Below are positions 45,285 through 57,726 of a stretch of DNA of 64,000 nt, piece after piece. The notes under the pieces were generated by a model. It made no database searches. It saw only the letters and a program-made list of their open reading frames with translations, and was not told where the DNA came from. The position numbers were made by a program, and so were the translations under genes. The DNA is from Labia minor (taxonomy: Eukaryota; Arthropoda; Insecta; Dermaptera; Spongiphoridae): positions 5,308,597-5,372,596 of the forward strand of contig OY720350.1 in NCBI GenBank assembly GCA_963082975.1, in the 5' to 3' direction. Every line of letters begins with the position of its first letter. The first letter of the stretch is position 1.

Positions 45285-45995
45285 TTAGATTGATCCTTGA
45301 AGGGAATGACAAGCCGAAAGAGCTGGAAGATATATGGGATAAAATAAAAACAAATATTAAAACGGCAGATTCAAATAGTATATGTTTTAAAAATAACAAA
45401 AAAACATAATCCATGGTTCGATGAGGAATGTTTAGAAGTAATAGAGATTAGGAAAAAAGCCAAACTACAATGGGTTAATAGCAAATGCGTAGTAGATAGT
45501 TTAGAATACATTAATAGCTGGAAAATAGTGACGAAAGTCATTAAAAACAAAAAAAAAAGGAAATTTCAAAAAATAGAACATAAAGAAAGATGAGGTCACC
45601 GGGGAATGGCGGAGATTGCATAACAAGGAATTGCATGATCTCTATGCATCTCCAGACCGGGGAATGGCGGAGATTGCATAACGAGGAATTTCATGACCTC
45701 TATGCATCTCCAGACATAGTTTTAATTATAAAATCGAGACGTCTGGGCAGGGCACGTGGCTAGAATGGGAGAGGAAAGAATGCCGAAAAATATATTGATA
45801 GGGAGACCGAGTGGGAAACGTAAGCTTGGAAGACCGAGGACGTGGTGGGTGGATAATGTAGGAAGGAACGTGAGAGAGATGGGAGAGAATAGCAATTGGA
45901 GGGTTGTGGCTCAGGGTAGGGATACTTGGAGAAGTGTGGTTGCTGCGACCAAGAACTTTCGAGTTCCATAGAGCCACAGAGATAGATAGCTAGAT
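45285..45995 (+). pseudogene. LINE-B remnant with internal deletion and 59-bp duplication
   Basis: It starts with the endonuclease-RT linker (NDKPKELEDIWDKIKTNI, then NPWFDEECLEVIEIRKKAKL in a shifted frame). It jumps at 45597 to the C-terminal region (GEWRRLHNEEFHDLYASPDI) and on to RPSGKRKLGRPRTWWVDNVG, ending AKNFRVP-like with the tail TCGAGTTCCATAGAGCCACA and GAGATAGATAG. The RT core is deleted. The ACCGGGGAATGGCGGAGATT block is present twice in tandem (about 45599-45716). Confidence 0.8.
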
Positions 45996-45999
45996 AAAA

Positions 46000-48900
46000 T
46001 AAATAATATTTCAATTCAAATTTTAAATTAAAACATTTTTTTTTTATATCTAAAATTAATAAAATAAATTAATTCTCTTATAGTTCTATATTCTTCTATA
46101 GTTCTCTATCATTTAACCAAATAAATTACGAGTATATATAGAATATATACTTGAATATTTGCAATATGTATTTTTTTTTCAAAAATAAATTGACATATAA
46201 GTAATATGTAATTAAAGAGGTTAGTCAGAGTCCGAGACATATACTCTCTATTGTATTATACATGTATTATCTATGGAAGGGAGAATTTAACATTGTATTT
46301 GTGAACACTCTTTTATATTATATTATATTATATTATATTATTAGTAAAACTTTGAAAATAAATCCATTCATGAGTATAGGCAACTGACAGTTTTGTGTTA
46401 TTTCACATTAATCGTTATCCATAATTGACTGGAAAGTACATAATATCATTATCATTATTATTATTATTATTGTATTATCATAATAGATATGAAGTAACAG
46501 TGTTTCAACGTATCTTTAGTAATCAACAAACGCTTAGATACATATTCGTTCATAAACAATTAATTCTATCATAATAATTAAAAAAAAAATAAATAAATAA
46601 TAAATAAAATTCATTTTAGACTGACTAAAAATTTTTAAATTATTAAATGAATTTTATTTATATTTTATCTTATTATACTAGCAAAAATTATATATATATA
46701 TATATATATAGATTTGTATATTTTTGAGATATTAACCGCTCTAAGGATTTTTTTGAAATTCACATCCTAGATAATATTTATAAAGAAAAATCGATCTGAA
46801 TTGGTTTCAGCCTCGAGAAAAATCAACTTTCTTAGTATTTTCTTAATTTAAAATAGTAAATTCAAATGACGTCATCATTTTTTTTGCCTCTTGCCATTCT
46901 TTTTTAATTGATATTGTATTAATTTTTTTTTATATTTAAAATATTTGAAAATTTTTTATTTAATTTCGAAATAGAATTAAAAATATTTATTTTAATAATA
47001 TTTTAGAATCAAATTACGAAATTTATTTATTAATCTCTCACCAAAAAAGCTTGGTGTTCCAGATACTTAATATTATTAATACAAACACTAACAGTGAGAG
47101 TACCTACAAAATAAAAAAAAATAAATATTTTAATATATTTTGTTTTTATTTAGTACCCCAATAGTAAATGTTATCTATTTATTATTTAGACCAAATCAAA
47201 TAAAGATCTTGTATAAATAAATTTACTCATGAGAGAAGAAAAAAAAATCATTTGTGAAGGAAGGAAAAAGAGTAAAAAAAAATTGATATATTAACAAGCA
47301 AATGGAATTGACAGATAAATTAAATTAAATTATTATATAAATTATATTTTTTTCTAAGTTTTGTGCTTAAATAAATTTTAGATATTAATTTTTTTTTTTA
47401 ATAAAGTGAAAAATATTATTTTTAACGATGAAACAAAAAAAAAAGTATAAATCAAGCTCTTCTTTTTCCTTTTTAATTTAATATAATCTGGGAAAAAAAC
47501 AATTTTTATTCAATTAATTTGGTTTGATCAAAATTTGTACTCTAAGAGAAGCCATATATGTATAGTATACAATAAAATTTAATAGCCGTAAGAGTGAATA
47601 TTGTTCCGCATTTTAGCCAAAAGGGAGCTATAAAGCCCCTTTTCGTTCCCATCTACGGGGACAATTAAATTAACTTAGAAAAACATTTGAGAAAACAGAA
47701 AAAAAAACAGTCAGAAAACGAAAAAAAGAAGAATGAAGAATAACGTCTTTTGAAAATAAATAAAAGAAATAAAAAAAAAACATAAAAATAAAAGTATTTT
47801 GAAAAATTTGAACTTTTCTTAGATTTAATGATTTTAAATTATTAATAAATGTTTTTATTTATCAATTTAAATAATAAATACCTTAATACAAAATTTAAAA
47901 GAAAATTCATTAAAATATTATATTTAATAATTATTGATAATAATATCAACCCTTCCAGATTTGTATTTTTTTTCCAGACAGAATTTCAATAAATTAAAAA
48001 AAAAATTATAAGAGAGGTGGTTATTGATTATATAATATAAAAAATAAAATATTTATAAAAATGCATATGTAAAAAAAAAGATTATAGGCCTTATATCAAT
48101 AATAATAATGCTAATGACACTTTGAAGAAGTGGGATGAATTATGGATGGAATTGAAATCTACAGATTTAGAGAATTAAATTATTATCTCAACTCATTTCC
48201 CTGCTACACATATATATATAATATTTTACGTATATTCTCGTATCTACTCGTAAAATATCATTTAATGATAAATAATAAAATCAAAATTTATTGTATTAAA
48301 TTAATTTAAATAAATAAAACTAAATGCGCCCAACGTTTTTCGTTGAATATGAAGCAATTCATCCATAAACTTTGTCAGGCTTATAGAAAGATTATTTTAT
48401 TCTTTTTAGTCCATTGGGAAAACGTTATTTTATAAAATTTTTTTAAATTTATATTTTTTTATAAATCAATTCATTCCCAGAGTATATAAGTTATATTTAT
48501 TACAATTCAATTCATAAATTATGCTTTTGTGAATTGAAATTAATTTTTTAAAGATATTAAAGATTTTCAAAAACAAATATACAAATGATAATGAAATAAA
48601 GGAACAATAATTTTATTAAAAAGTGATTTAACCATAAATTTTCTCATAACTTAACAAGATTCCAGGCTTTTCTTTGTCGATTAGAATCTTTGACAAGTCT
48701 TCTAATGGCTTTTAATTGAAGAAAAAGCTCACATTTTTTCCAGGAAAGTTGTTTTCAAAGCCATTTTCTATACATTCAGGTGACGTCAGAACGTCAGAGT
48801 GTTCTCTCCTATAGATTTGTTTCCATTCATCTATTACAAGCTAAATTGTTAAAACACAAAAAAAAATATATTTTTAAATATATTAAATATTATTTAATTT

Positions 48901-49761
48901 TCAGTATATCATCATAATACTAGTATAACTATAAAAAAAGGAATGTACCTATGTATTTGATTGTAATTAATTTTTTTTGTTGTATTTATAATAAGTAAAG
49001 GGAATATGTAGTTTGGCACTGACATATTTTTTTTTAATTTACAAGAGAAACTCATAAACACACATACACACACACATAAAAAACAAAATATAGAATATGA
49101 GTTAATAAAAATATATTTAATTGGTTAAATTCAATTATTATTTATTTTTATTTTTGATTTTAATTATTTTTGTTTATTTTTTATCATAAATTTTTGATTG
49201 AAATATTTTTTCATATATTTATTTACTTTTACATCTGTAAACGAGTATAAATATTGTTTTAATTTTTTCATTTAGAGAAACTTTTTAAATAGTATATATA
49301 ATATACATAGTTAAATACATAATCAGATAATGATGATACATATCAATAAAATGAAATATTATAAGAAAATATTTACTCAGGTAATAACTACCTACAATGA
49401 TAGCAACTAATCATAAGTGATGTAGTATTATTTATTATTATTTATGTTTAAAAATCTTTAAGGTAACTTTGGTAAACGTACCTGTAGTTGACCGTCTTAA
49501 GATAAATTTTAATAAAATACACTATTAATTCTATAACAAAAGCGAGAATAACAACAAATCAAGTGCTAATTTTTAATTATCACTAAACACAAATATTCAT
49601 CTGAAAATCTAAAGTTTTAGTAATTGACCATATTTTGATCCCGTAATTCACCATCAACCTAAAATGGGTTTAAAATAAAAATAAATGAAATAAAATGCAT
49701 TAAGGATTGGTTTTATTAATAATTAAAAAAACATTTCTTACAATTTTTATTTAAATGATTC
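46000..49761. other. AT-rich non-coding filler with small repeat relics
   Basis: A TATTA run (46315-46342) and an AT run (46689-46710). A hAT 5'-region unit lies at 46987-47024 and a short repeat end at 47047-47066. A foldback-element relative lies at 48330-48470. A patch at 48640-48845 has no recognised content. Confidence 0.5.
48330..48470 (+). repeat. diverged relative of the 33-kb foldback arm
   Basis: GCGCCCAACGTTTTTCGTTG at the left and ATTATTTTATTCTTTTTAGT followed by CCATTGGGAAAACG at the right keep the order of landmarks in the arm at 33578-33732. Similarity is patchy, so this is a tentative assignment. Confidence 0.45.
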
Positions 49762-49773
49762 TTTATATTAACA

Positions 49774-50062
49774 AGAAGGCGCCATTGGGTGTGTGGGTAG
49801 CGAACCTGCCTCACATTCACATGGTCCAGGGTTCAAGTCCCGGGCATGGCAAGGGAATTTCCTTAGCTGTGGTCTATGGGACGGAGTCAACCCAGCCTCC
49901 GGGAACAACATTGGGGAAAAGCCACTTGATAGCGTCTCCGATCAAGAAAATCAAGGTAAAGGTTGAGAGGACCCGTTCTACTGATCATAGGACACCTCAT
50001 TGATATAACCGGCTTGATAGGCGTTGTCCTTGCGTAGGACGTACAAAGTCAGAGGTTATTTT
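49774..50062 (+). mobile_element. tRNA-derived SINE, copy 3
   Basis: Same family, with TGGGTGTGTGGGTAGCGAAC and the B-box region CAGGGTTCAAGTCCCGGGC. The tail is short (TTATTTTTTT). It is flanked by a perfect 12-bp duplication TTTATATTAACA at 49762-49773 and 50063-50074. Confidence 0.95.
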
Positions 50063-52439
50063 TTTATATTAACATATATTTCTTGATTTGCTAATTGCTC
50101 GAGGTGCTTACTACGCCCTTCCAAATGTAATCAAAGATGTCACCAGTTTCTGTATACGTGAATGAAATCGTGGTTTCTTCTTCAATAAATAGTATAATTT
50201 TTTCGGGAAATACCTAAACTTTAAAAATACTAATTTAATATAATCATAATTCTACTAATGTAATAATAAATATCTTAAATTTATTTATTATTTATATCAG
50301 TACTTAATAAGATATTTAAATATAATAAATTGTTGTTAATTTAATTTCTTAAAATAAAATTATAAATTTAATAATGTTTATAAATTATGGATTTAAAATA
50401 TTTACACAATTTATTTATTATTAGCTTAAAATTTAGCTATCTAAAGGACTCAGATGCAAAGTGATATAAATAAGAAACTAAACTTAAAATGCCAGAACGC
50501 TCACCCCTCGGGTTATAAAAGATTCATAATTCTATTATAAATGCACCGATTGGTCTCTGTTTCATTATTAAGCAATCCGGAAGGGCTCTTCTTGATTTTT
50601 ATCGATATCTCGCGCTTAATTTTAAATTAAAAAGCTTATTTTGATAAAATAGCTATCAAATGGTCAATTACTGGTTCGTTTACCACAATAATTAATTAAT
50701 CTATAGTTCCAAAAATCAATTTGATTATAGGAATAAAATAAATAATGAAAAAAAATTAAGTTACAGTGTTTTATATATTTATAAATGCCCTAAAAACTAG
50801 AAATAATTTTTCACTTTAACAACAATGGTCTAGATACTTTGAATAAAGAGCCTAATTAAATCGAATTAGTTAATTAATTTTCTAGGGATCTCTCAAATAA
50901 AACACTTGCATTTAATTTTTAATTTTGTCACCATTTTTATTTTAAATGCAAGCGTTTTATTTGAGAGATCCCTAGAAAATTAATTAACTAATTCGTTTTA
51001 ATTAGGCTCTTTATTCAAAGTATCTAGACCAGAGGTGGCCAACCCAAATGATCTTGCGGGCCACTTTGGAAATGCATCATAACTTCGCGGGCCGCATATA
51101 AAATTATACATACCTATATTAGATTTAGACCCATTATAGATATTGTTTGGTGTGACAAATTTGAAAAATAATGAATTTTTATTATGTTTACTATTATTTT
51201 TACATATAAACATATATAACAGGGGTGGCCAACACGTCGACCGCAAAGGCTTTAATAGTAGCCCGCGAAGCCAAAGTTGGACAATTTGATATAACTTAAA
51301 TAAATCTTTGAAATTCTTTATTCTATAATTTAATCATACAATAATAAATTAATTGTAAAACATAGACATACTGTTTATATTTATCCTGATAAGATAAACA
51401 ATGTAGTAATACTGAACGCGCTCTGTCGCGCTAGTTGGTAGCTGTGTGGCAGTGTGTCTCAAATTGCTTTTTCTCTGTAGCGAACATAGTCAGGGCGCAT
51501 ATCAGTATCAGTGTGTGTTAGAGAGATTGTAAAGTGACAGCCAGTGAAGTGACAGTCAGTGATAGAGAACAGAAGTAAGTATGTTAGTTATTGTTTTAAA
51601 TATTCCGTAATAATATCTTTAGTAGGTAAATTCTAAAATAATATTTAACCCTGTTATTTTAGAATGAATAATCCAAGTACAAGCCGGAAAAAACGTATCA
51701 TTATCACAGTGAATGGGAAGATTATTTCTTTACTATGATGAATGATATGTAAATGTATCTGTTTTATTTGCAATGCAACACTAGCTTTGTCTAAGAAAGA
51801 AAACGTTAAAAGACATTATCTAACAAATTATAAAAATTACGAAGAAGATTATCCACGTGGCACTGCGTTAAGAAAAGCAAAAGTGTAACAACTGAAGGCA
51901 TAAATAACTGCACAACCAAATAGTTTTTCAAAATACAATACAAATTCGAAGACAGCTACGATTGCTTCATTCAAAGTTGCTGAAACAACAAGCCGTTTCA
52001 AGATGGGGAAATATGGAAAGAGGCATTCATTAAAGCTGAAGAAGAATTGTTTCAGAATTTTAAAAATAAATCTGAAATAATGACATCAATCAAAAATATG
52101 TCGTTATCGCGAAATACAGTTATGCGTAGAATAGAAGGAATGAGCCGAAATCTTGAAGACATTTTACATGAAAATATTAATAAATGAGTTTTATTATCAT
52201 TGCAGTTTGACGAATCTATGGACTATACCGGTACTGCACAATTATGTGTTTTTATTTGAATGGTTTTCGATGATATATGTTGGTTACAGAAGAATTATTA
52301 ACTATTATTCCAATGCATGATGATGATGAAAAGTTAAAAATCTATATTTTATAAAATTAAATTTTAATTTGAATCTTTTCTAAAATTTATTAAACTTCAT
52401 TTAAATTAATAGGAATAAATAAATTTACAATTAATTCTT

Positions 52440-52965
52440 GATTGAGGGATGATTTCGGTGGTGACGCCGGTCAACGTCTTCGACTGGAAAGGGAATGCGA
52501 ACTAAATGCGCTCGAAGCTGCTCCCCGGCAGGCAGGCAGACAGGCCAGGAGGGATGGTGGGTGGGGAGAGGTGAGGTGAGAAGAGGTGGCGGAGGGGGGC
52601 CAACATGGCGGCAAATCTTTTCAATCTGTCAAAATTCAATAATTAATATTTAATCAACGAAGCACCTTAAAATTATATAATAGTAGTGAAAAAGAGTCTA
52701 CGTTTCATAATGAATCGATTCGTATAGGTTTTATCTGTTGTTATGAGGCAAGATTTTTGTTGAACTGTAAAAATAAACCAATATTAAAATTAATTAAAAA
52801 TTTCCATTTAATGATACAAAAAATCAATTTTATTTAGAATCTGGCTAAAATTATGGTCAATGGATTGGTCTTGGTCACAATTTACAAGATTTATAGAAAA
52901 GAATCTACTCGCTACCCGGGATATTATTTTTAAATTTATTAAAAAATAATTTTAGATCATAATCA
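52440..52965 (+). repeat. repeat family H, copy 1 (left half)
   Basis: A GC-rich head (GGTGACGCCGGTCAACGTCT, CAGGCAGGCAGACAGGCCAG, GGCCAACATGGCGGCAAATC) sits in AT-rich DNA. The shared body follows (ATCTGTCAAAATTCAATAAT, then TTAATCAACGAAGCACC) and ends with GAATCTACTCGCTACCCGGG. It is collinear with the copy at 60.4-61.4 kb but lacks the hairpin part. Confidence 0.85.
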
Positions 52966-53396
52966 TCCTATATGTTATTACATTACATCTTTTATATACC
53001 ATATATTTATATATATTTTTCTTATCCCGATAATTTATATACTTTTTATCCAAGGGCTTCCCTTTCTCAAAACACCGTTTAGTCCTAGACTACTCTACTC
53101 TACCCAAATTTCGCCTCTACCTCCCCCTCCTCTCATATCCATTCCAAAATGAAGTATTTATTTTAATTGAAGTTATAAATTTAAATGAAAAATAACAGCC
53201 CTTCCATTTACAATATTTTTAATAAATGATTGACTAGATATTATAATAAGAAAGGTAATATTTTCAAAATTAGTGATAGAATCGATTTGAATTCTAAAAA
53301 GAGATGATTTGCCAAAATAAGATAAAATAAATAAATACATATTAATGTATATGTATATATATATTTTAATTTTCTTTTGTATTTTTATTATCTAAG

Positions 53397-53460
53397 GAAT
53401 TAATTAATTAACATAATACTAATAAAATGAATTAATTAATTAACATAATACTAATAAAAT
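53397..53460 (+). repeat. tandem duplication, 2 x 32 bp
   Basis: Two identical units of GAATTAATTAATTAACATAA plus TACTAATAAAAT, followed by a partial third (53461-53468). Confidence 0.9.
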
Positions 53461-53849
53461 GAATTAATATTCATAATAATTAATTTAAATAATATTATAT
53501 TAACATTTATAATTATAGTATTAAAATTAAAAATCTTTAAAAATCTAAAGAATAAAATTATAAAAAATAAACATATTGAAAGATTTGAACTCAGACAAAA
53601 TAATTTCTAGTCAAAGCCCAACCCGGTGTGACTATATTATCAACTATTGAAATCATAGGAAAGAAATTCACTTGAAGGCTACGAAAATTCAGTCCATAAG
53701 CAATACATGGCAAAGACTTTATTCATTAAATATTGATTAAACAAAGAAAAATGATCATGGAAATAGTTATAAAACAAGAAATACAAGAATCAAAAATAAT
53801 CTTGTATTGAGAGAAGAGATATGCAAAGAATAATCATTTAATATAATTA

Positions 53850-54640
53850 ATCCAAAGATTCGACGTCATTCAACATGGCAGCCGAAATCACATTGCATCT
53901 GTCAAAATTCAATAATTAATATTTAATTAAGGAAGCATCATAAAATTATATAATGCTAGTGAAAATGAATCTACATTGAATAACGAGTATTTTGATATGC
54001 GTTTTATATATTGTTATCAGAAAATGTTTATTTCAAGTGTAAACATGATAGCAAATAAAAATTAATTATAATTTTCATTTATATTTCACTAAAAATCCAT
54101 TTTATTGAAAATCTGGCGAAAATTCTGTTGTATCTTTTTACTTTTATTCATTTTTTATGAAATTTTGTTATTAATTTGAATAAACTGAATCCAATTGAAT
54201 AGAAGTGTTTCTGCTAATTCTCCAAAGCGTTCTATAAATATGAGTTCCAAGTTTTTACTAATATGAAGCGTTGGAGAGGTGGGTCCTCTCAGAGGCACAT
54301 AAGACATGTCTCACTCGTGAATATATGGGGTTTTGCTAATCTGAGAATTGACGTAATCTGGATATATTTGAATCAACCCCCCTTCGGGGGGTTGATTCAA
54401 ATATATATAGGAGACTCTTAAAGAGTCTCCTATAAGAGACAAGATTTAAATTTTTTTTTCTTTTTAATGAAGCTATGCTAGGTATTCTCCTTCATCCAAA
54501 TAAATTTCATTTTTTGAATGATCAGGGGAGGGAGGGGGGAGAGAGAGAGTAAGGGAATGGATAGAAAGGCGTCAATGGCTAAAGGACATGATTCCTCCAG
54601 GTAGAAGAGGGATTTAGAAGAAATCATGATGCAATGTTAC
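53850..54640 (+). repeat. repeat family H, copy 2 (hairpin-bearing)
   Basis: The body begins at TCAACATGGCAGCCGAAATC and shares ATAAATATGAGTTCCAA, GAAGCGTTGGAGAGGTGGGT and GACGTAATCTGGATATA with the 60-kb copy. It carries consecutive stem-loops: GAGAGG-TGGGT-CCTCTC (about 54274), a perfect 21-bp stem with a TTC loop (54362-54382 with 54386-54406, including six C:G pairs), and directly after it a 14-bp palindrome TATAGGAGACTCTT-A-AAGAGTCTCCTATA (54407-54435). A GA-rich tail follows. Confidence 0.87.
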
Positions 54641-55550
54641 TCTGCAATGTTACTGAAAAATTAAACCAATTAAATTAGCAGCTACAGGGAAAAGGTACAA
54701 CAATAATACATATGATTAGCATTTTGAAGTCATTTAAGGAAAAATTAAATATGCTTGCAATGCAACTAAAGCGTCGTGATTTAAAGCTCAGAAACTTGAC
54801 AATTTTCTTCTTTTCTGCTCTTATGCAATGCCAGGTTTCATCCAAATAAAAATTGTATGCTTAAAATTTGTTTTGTTCGTTTTTATTTCTTAACATTGTA
54901 TTTTTTAAAATTTTAATAAATATTGTTAGAATTCATAAAATATATCGTCGGCTTAGATTGCAAACCTGCTAACTCATATTCAGCATATTTTGCACAATTT
55001 CTTAAAACACATAAATTTTTTGCTTGTCACGTGATTTCAATTAAATAGGTGCATAATAGCGGTGTTTCATAGCCAATGTAAGGTGTTTTTCTCTTTCTAA
55101 TAGTGTCAAAATGTAATTTTTGACCAAAAGTGGAGGTTTGCAATTAAAATCGGCGATATAACTTCTTTAATTATCTTCTAAAATTTTAAAATTATTTGCC
55201 CATATCCATAGTCGACCGCAGACTATATTTTATTGAAAAAGTAGCCCCTAAAAGCTAAAAGTTTGGCCACACCTGATATATAATATAATAATAATGATAC
55301 TCAATGCACATTGTAAAAAATATATAATATTAAAATAAAAAAAGAACCAACGAAATAAAAAAAAATGAAATCATATTTATTTCATGAGGGCGCACAATAT
55401 AAATCTCGCGGGCCGCTAAAATGTCAATATCAGGCCCCATGCGGCCCGCGGGTTGGCCGCCCCTGATCTAGACCATTGTTGTTAAAGTGAAAAATTATTT
55501 TCTAGTTTTTAGTGTATTTATAAATAAAACACTGTAACTTAATTTTTTTT

Positions 55551-56444
55551 AATCATAAATTTTATTTTTAATTTTTTAGTAAATAAATTTTTAAGGTTTT
55601 AAGTTTTTATTTGAATATACTTTGAGATTATAAATGATATTTAATGATGGGTTAAAATTTATTAATTAAATTATTAATTAAGAAAATGAAAACTTTATTT
55701 CTTATTCATGTATTGTTATCCAAATCTGAAAAGTGTGCAAAGTTTTAGTTCGATTGGTCAACTGCAACTGTGTTAAAAATGAGTTAATAGATTTGAACCA
55801 TACAGACAACCAAGCAAGTTAAATAAAACACTATTATAAAAATTATAAAATCACTGAAAAACAAGTAAAAGATGATTCTCATTACCTACACAAATCCTTA
55901 TATAAAGGAAGAATGAACCATTCTAAATGAATGGCCCTAACTCTTAACTTTAATCTAATTAAATGGAATGCTAAAGGGTTGACAGGGAAAATAGTTAAAC
56001 AGATAAACTTTATTAAATTAAGATATGCACTCCCACTGAAGCTTACATTGAAATTAGACTCAATTATAAATCCTACAAGTTGCAAGTACACTTGGCAAAT
56101 CATTTATCATCTGACATCTCTAATAACATAACAACAATATTTTTGCATCAACATGTTCTAGAAAGAATTTTTAACAAGAAACACTATTCCAAACACAAAC
56201 ACAACTAAATAATTACTCTCGGTGATAGATAACGAACCGAACATAGAATATTTCCAAATTCCAAAGGCGTAAACAATTCAACAGCGATGTAGTTAAAAAG
56301 GTGTAACAAAACATAAAACATGATTACAGCAGAAAATAAAATAATATATCATGAAACATATTACAGAAAAATTACATCTAAAACAAGTAACAAAACAGGG
56401 TTCTTTTAATATCAAATAAATCATCTTATTTCAATCGGATAGAC
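55551..56444. other. AT-rich non-coding stretch
   Basis: No gene or recognisable element. The overlapping short frames near 55880-56130 lie on both strands and match nothing. Confidence 0.45.
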
Positions 56445-56700
56445 CAGTGATTCCCAAACTGTGAGCCGCGAAAAAATTTCCTAATACTTGAAATTTTTTG
56501 GTTTTTAAAAAAAAAGGTAAGATGATTTTGTGGGGAAACTTTTGAACATTTTCGATATATTTTTTTCAATATGCTTCCAAAACGTAAACCGATTGTCCTG
56601 GTAGGGTGTTTTCGAAATATGGTCACCCTAATTAAAGGAGATGCGGAAAAAATCCGATGTATTATGGAAGCCGTATACCGAAAATGTTTGGGAACCTATG
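56445..56700 (+). mobile_element. hAT MITE (256 bp)
   Basis: The ends CAGTGATTCCCAAACTGTG and, reversed, CATAGGTTCCCAAACATTTT are hAT-like inverted termini. Flanking octamers GGATAGAC (56437-56444) and GGGTAGAC (56701-56708) agree at 7 of 8. No coding sequence. Confidence 0.87.
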
Positions 56701-56799
56701 GGGTAGACGACAAATGACTAGAATGCTTGTTCATTGTTATCATTACCTTCTTTTCGGTTTTGTATTTATTTATACAATTTAAAATTAAATTCAATCAAA

Positions 56800-57290
56800 A
56801 TCAGAGTAATTGTTCAGATTAGTTATCATGCCATGGATTTGAATAAAACTTTACCAGTGGGTTCCTTTATTAATTCCAAAGAAACTTTCTTTATGCAATA
56901 TTTCCGGGTGGTTTCTACATAGTTTACTGGATAAAAATTATTAAAATTTGCATATAAATACATTGATATTCTATTTAGCCACCATGTTTTATTAATTTGG
57001 CCAGCAGGTGGCTCCACTAATTTTATGGGGGGGGGGGTTTGCAGTTTGGATTGGTTATAGAAAATTTAATAATTTCCCTATATCCAAACCGAACCGAAAA
57101 TAAGTGAATAAGTGAATAATTAGTGAATTAGTCAATAAAACATTACTTAATGGCTGCACATTTCGAATTTCAAAACCAGCTAATCTGTCAAACTTAAAAA
57201 ATCTTTAATTATCTCGTAAAGGAACCCACTAGTAAGGTTTTATTCAAGTCTATGACATGATAACTAATCTGAACAATTACAAAAATCAGA
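56800..57290. mobile_element. foldback MITE with ~70-bp arms
   Basis: The left arm (about 56800-56870) contains AATTGTTCAGATTAGTTATC, then CCAGTGGGTTCCTTTA. The right arm (about 57217-57290) is its reverse complement with a few mismatches (TAAAGGAACCCACTAGTAAG, then GATAACTAATCTGAACAATT). Between them is about 350 bp of non-coding DNA, including a run of 9 G near 57028. Confidence 0.82.
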
Positions 57291-57726
57291 AATAGTATTT
57301 TCATCAAATGAAGCAAATCTTTTCAAACATTTTCATTAAAAACAATTTTTTATTTTTTTATTTTTATTTAACTTCCGAAATACATGAAATTCTACAATTG
57401 CCTTATTTTAGGCATCAATAAAAAATAAATTAAAATTTTGTTTGTTCAAAAATTAAAAAAAAAAAATATTTTTTAAATTAAAAAAAATTGTTCATTTATT
57501 CAATGATTGTTATAAGTATAATGCATACACTAGTGAAAACTAATGCAAAACTAATTAAATTACTAATAAAAATAGGATTGTTAAACAAGTTTCTATATGT
57601 ACTTGACGAAATTTCAAAGTTTATCAGTTTCTTGTGTTTGTTTGTCTGTGTGTCTACCATAAAAGAGTTATTAAATTTTACAAAAATATATTTATAATTA
57701 AATTGAATGATTAAAGATTCAATTTT

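Larger units (their letters stand above)
51663..54850 (+). pseudogene. hAT-B transposase pseudogene, split by repeats
   Basis: From the ATG at 51663 the reading runs through MNNPSTSRKKR, then a zinc-finger block (CFICNATLALSKKENVKRHY), NSKTATIASFKVAE, SLSRNTVMRRIEGMSRNLED and LQFDESMDYTGTAQLCVFI. Several stops and frame changes occur before about 52330. The coding trace disappears where family H sequence (52440-52965, 53850-54640) occupies the DNA, and resumes at about 54630-54840 with NVTEKLNQLN, then QLQGKGTTIIHMI and LKSFKEKLNMLAMQL. The domain order matches hAT transposases related to vertebrate GTF2IRD2/ZBED-type proteins. It cannot make active enzyme. Confidence 0.85.
51220..55275 (+). 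mobile_element. hAT-B, 4-kb hAT inserted in hAT-A
   Basis: The left end CAGGGGTGGCCAACACGTCG ... GTAGCCCGCGAAG and the right end (reversed) CAGGTGTGGCCAAACTTTTA ... GGGGCTAC ... GTCGAC form imperfect inverted repeats. The octamer ATATATAA flanks both sides perfectly (51212-51219, 55276-55283). The interior holds a broken transposase and copies of repeat family H. The decayed copy at 36.8-38.0 kb belongs to the same family. Confidence 0.93.
51030..55465 (+). mobile_element. hAT-A, small non-autonomous hAT interrupted by hAT-B
   Basis: The ends are CAGAGGTGGCCAACCC and, reversed from the right, CAGGGGCGGCCAACCC, each followed by GCGGGCC-type sequence. The flanking duplication ATCTAGAC (51022-51029, 55466-55473) is perfect at 8 bp, the hAT hallmark. 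Removing hAT-B leaves about 372 bp with no coding capacity. Confidence 0.93.
50748..55550. mobile_element. foldback MITE split by nested hAT insertions
   Basis: The left arm (50748 to about 50913) and right arm are reverse complements over about 165 bp. The arms begin with an A run, then TTAAGTTACAGTGTTTTAT, and meet at a short loop (about 50914-50942). The right arm is cut at ATCTAGAC by hAT-A and resumes at 55474, ending AACACTGTAACTTAATTTTT. Without the insert the element is about 359 bp. No transposase is present, and superfamily and TSD are undetermined. Confidence 0.88.

Noticed and set aside
55882-56131. Overlapping sense and antisense frames of about 70 codons
   Set aside because: No homology, no splice sites; both frames look like chance.
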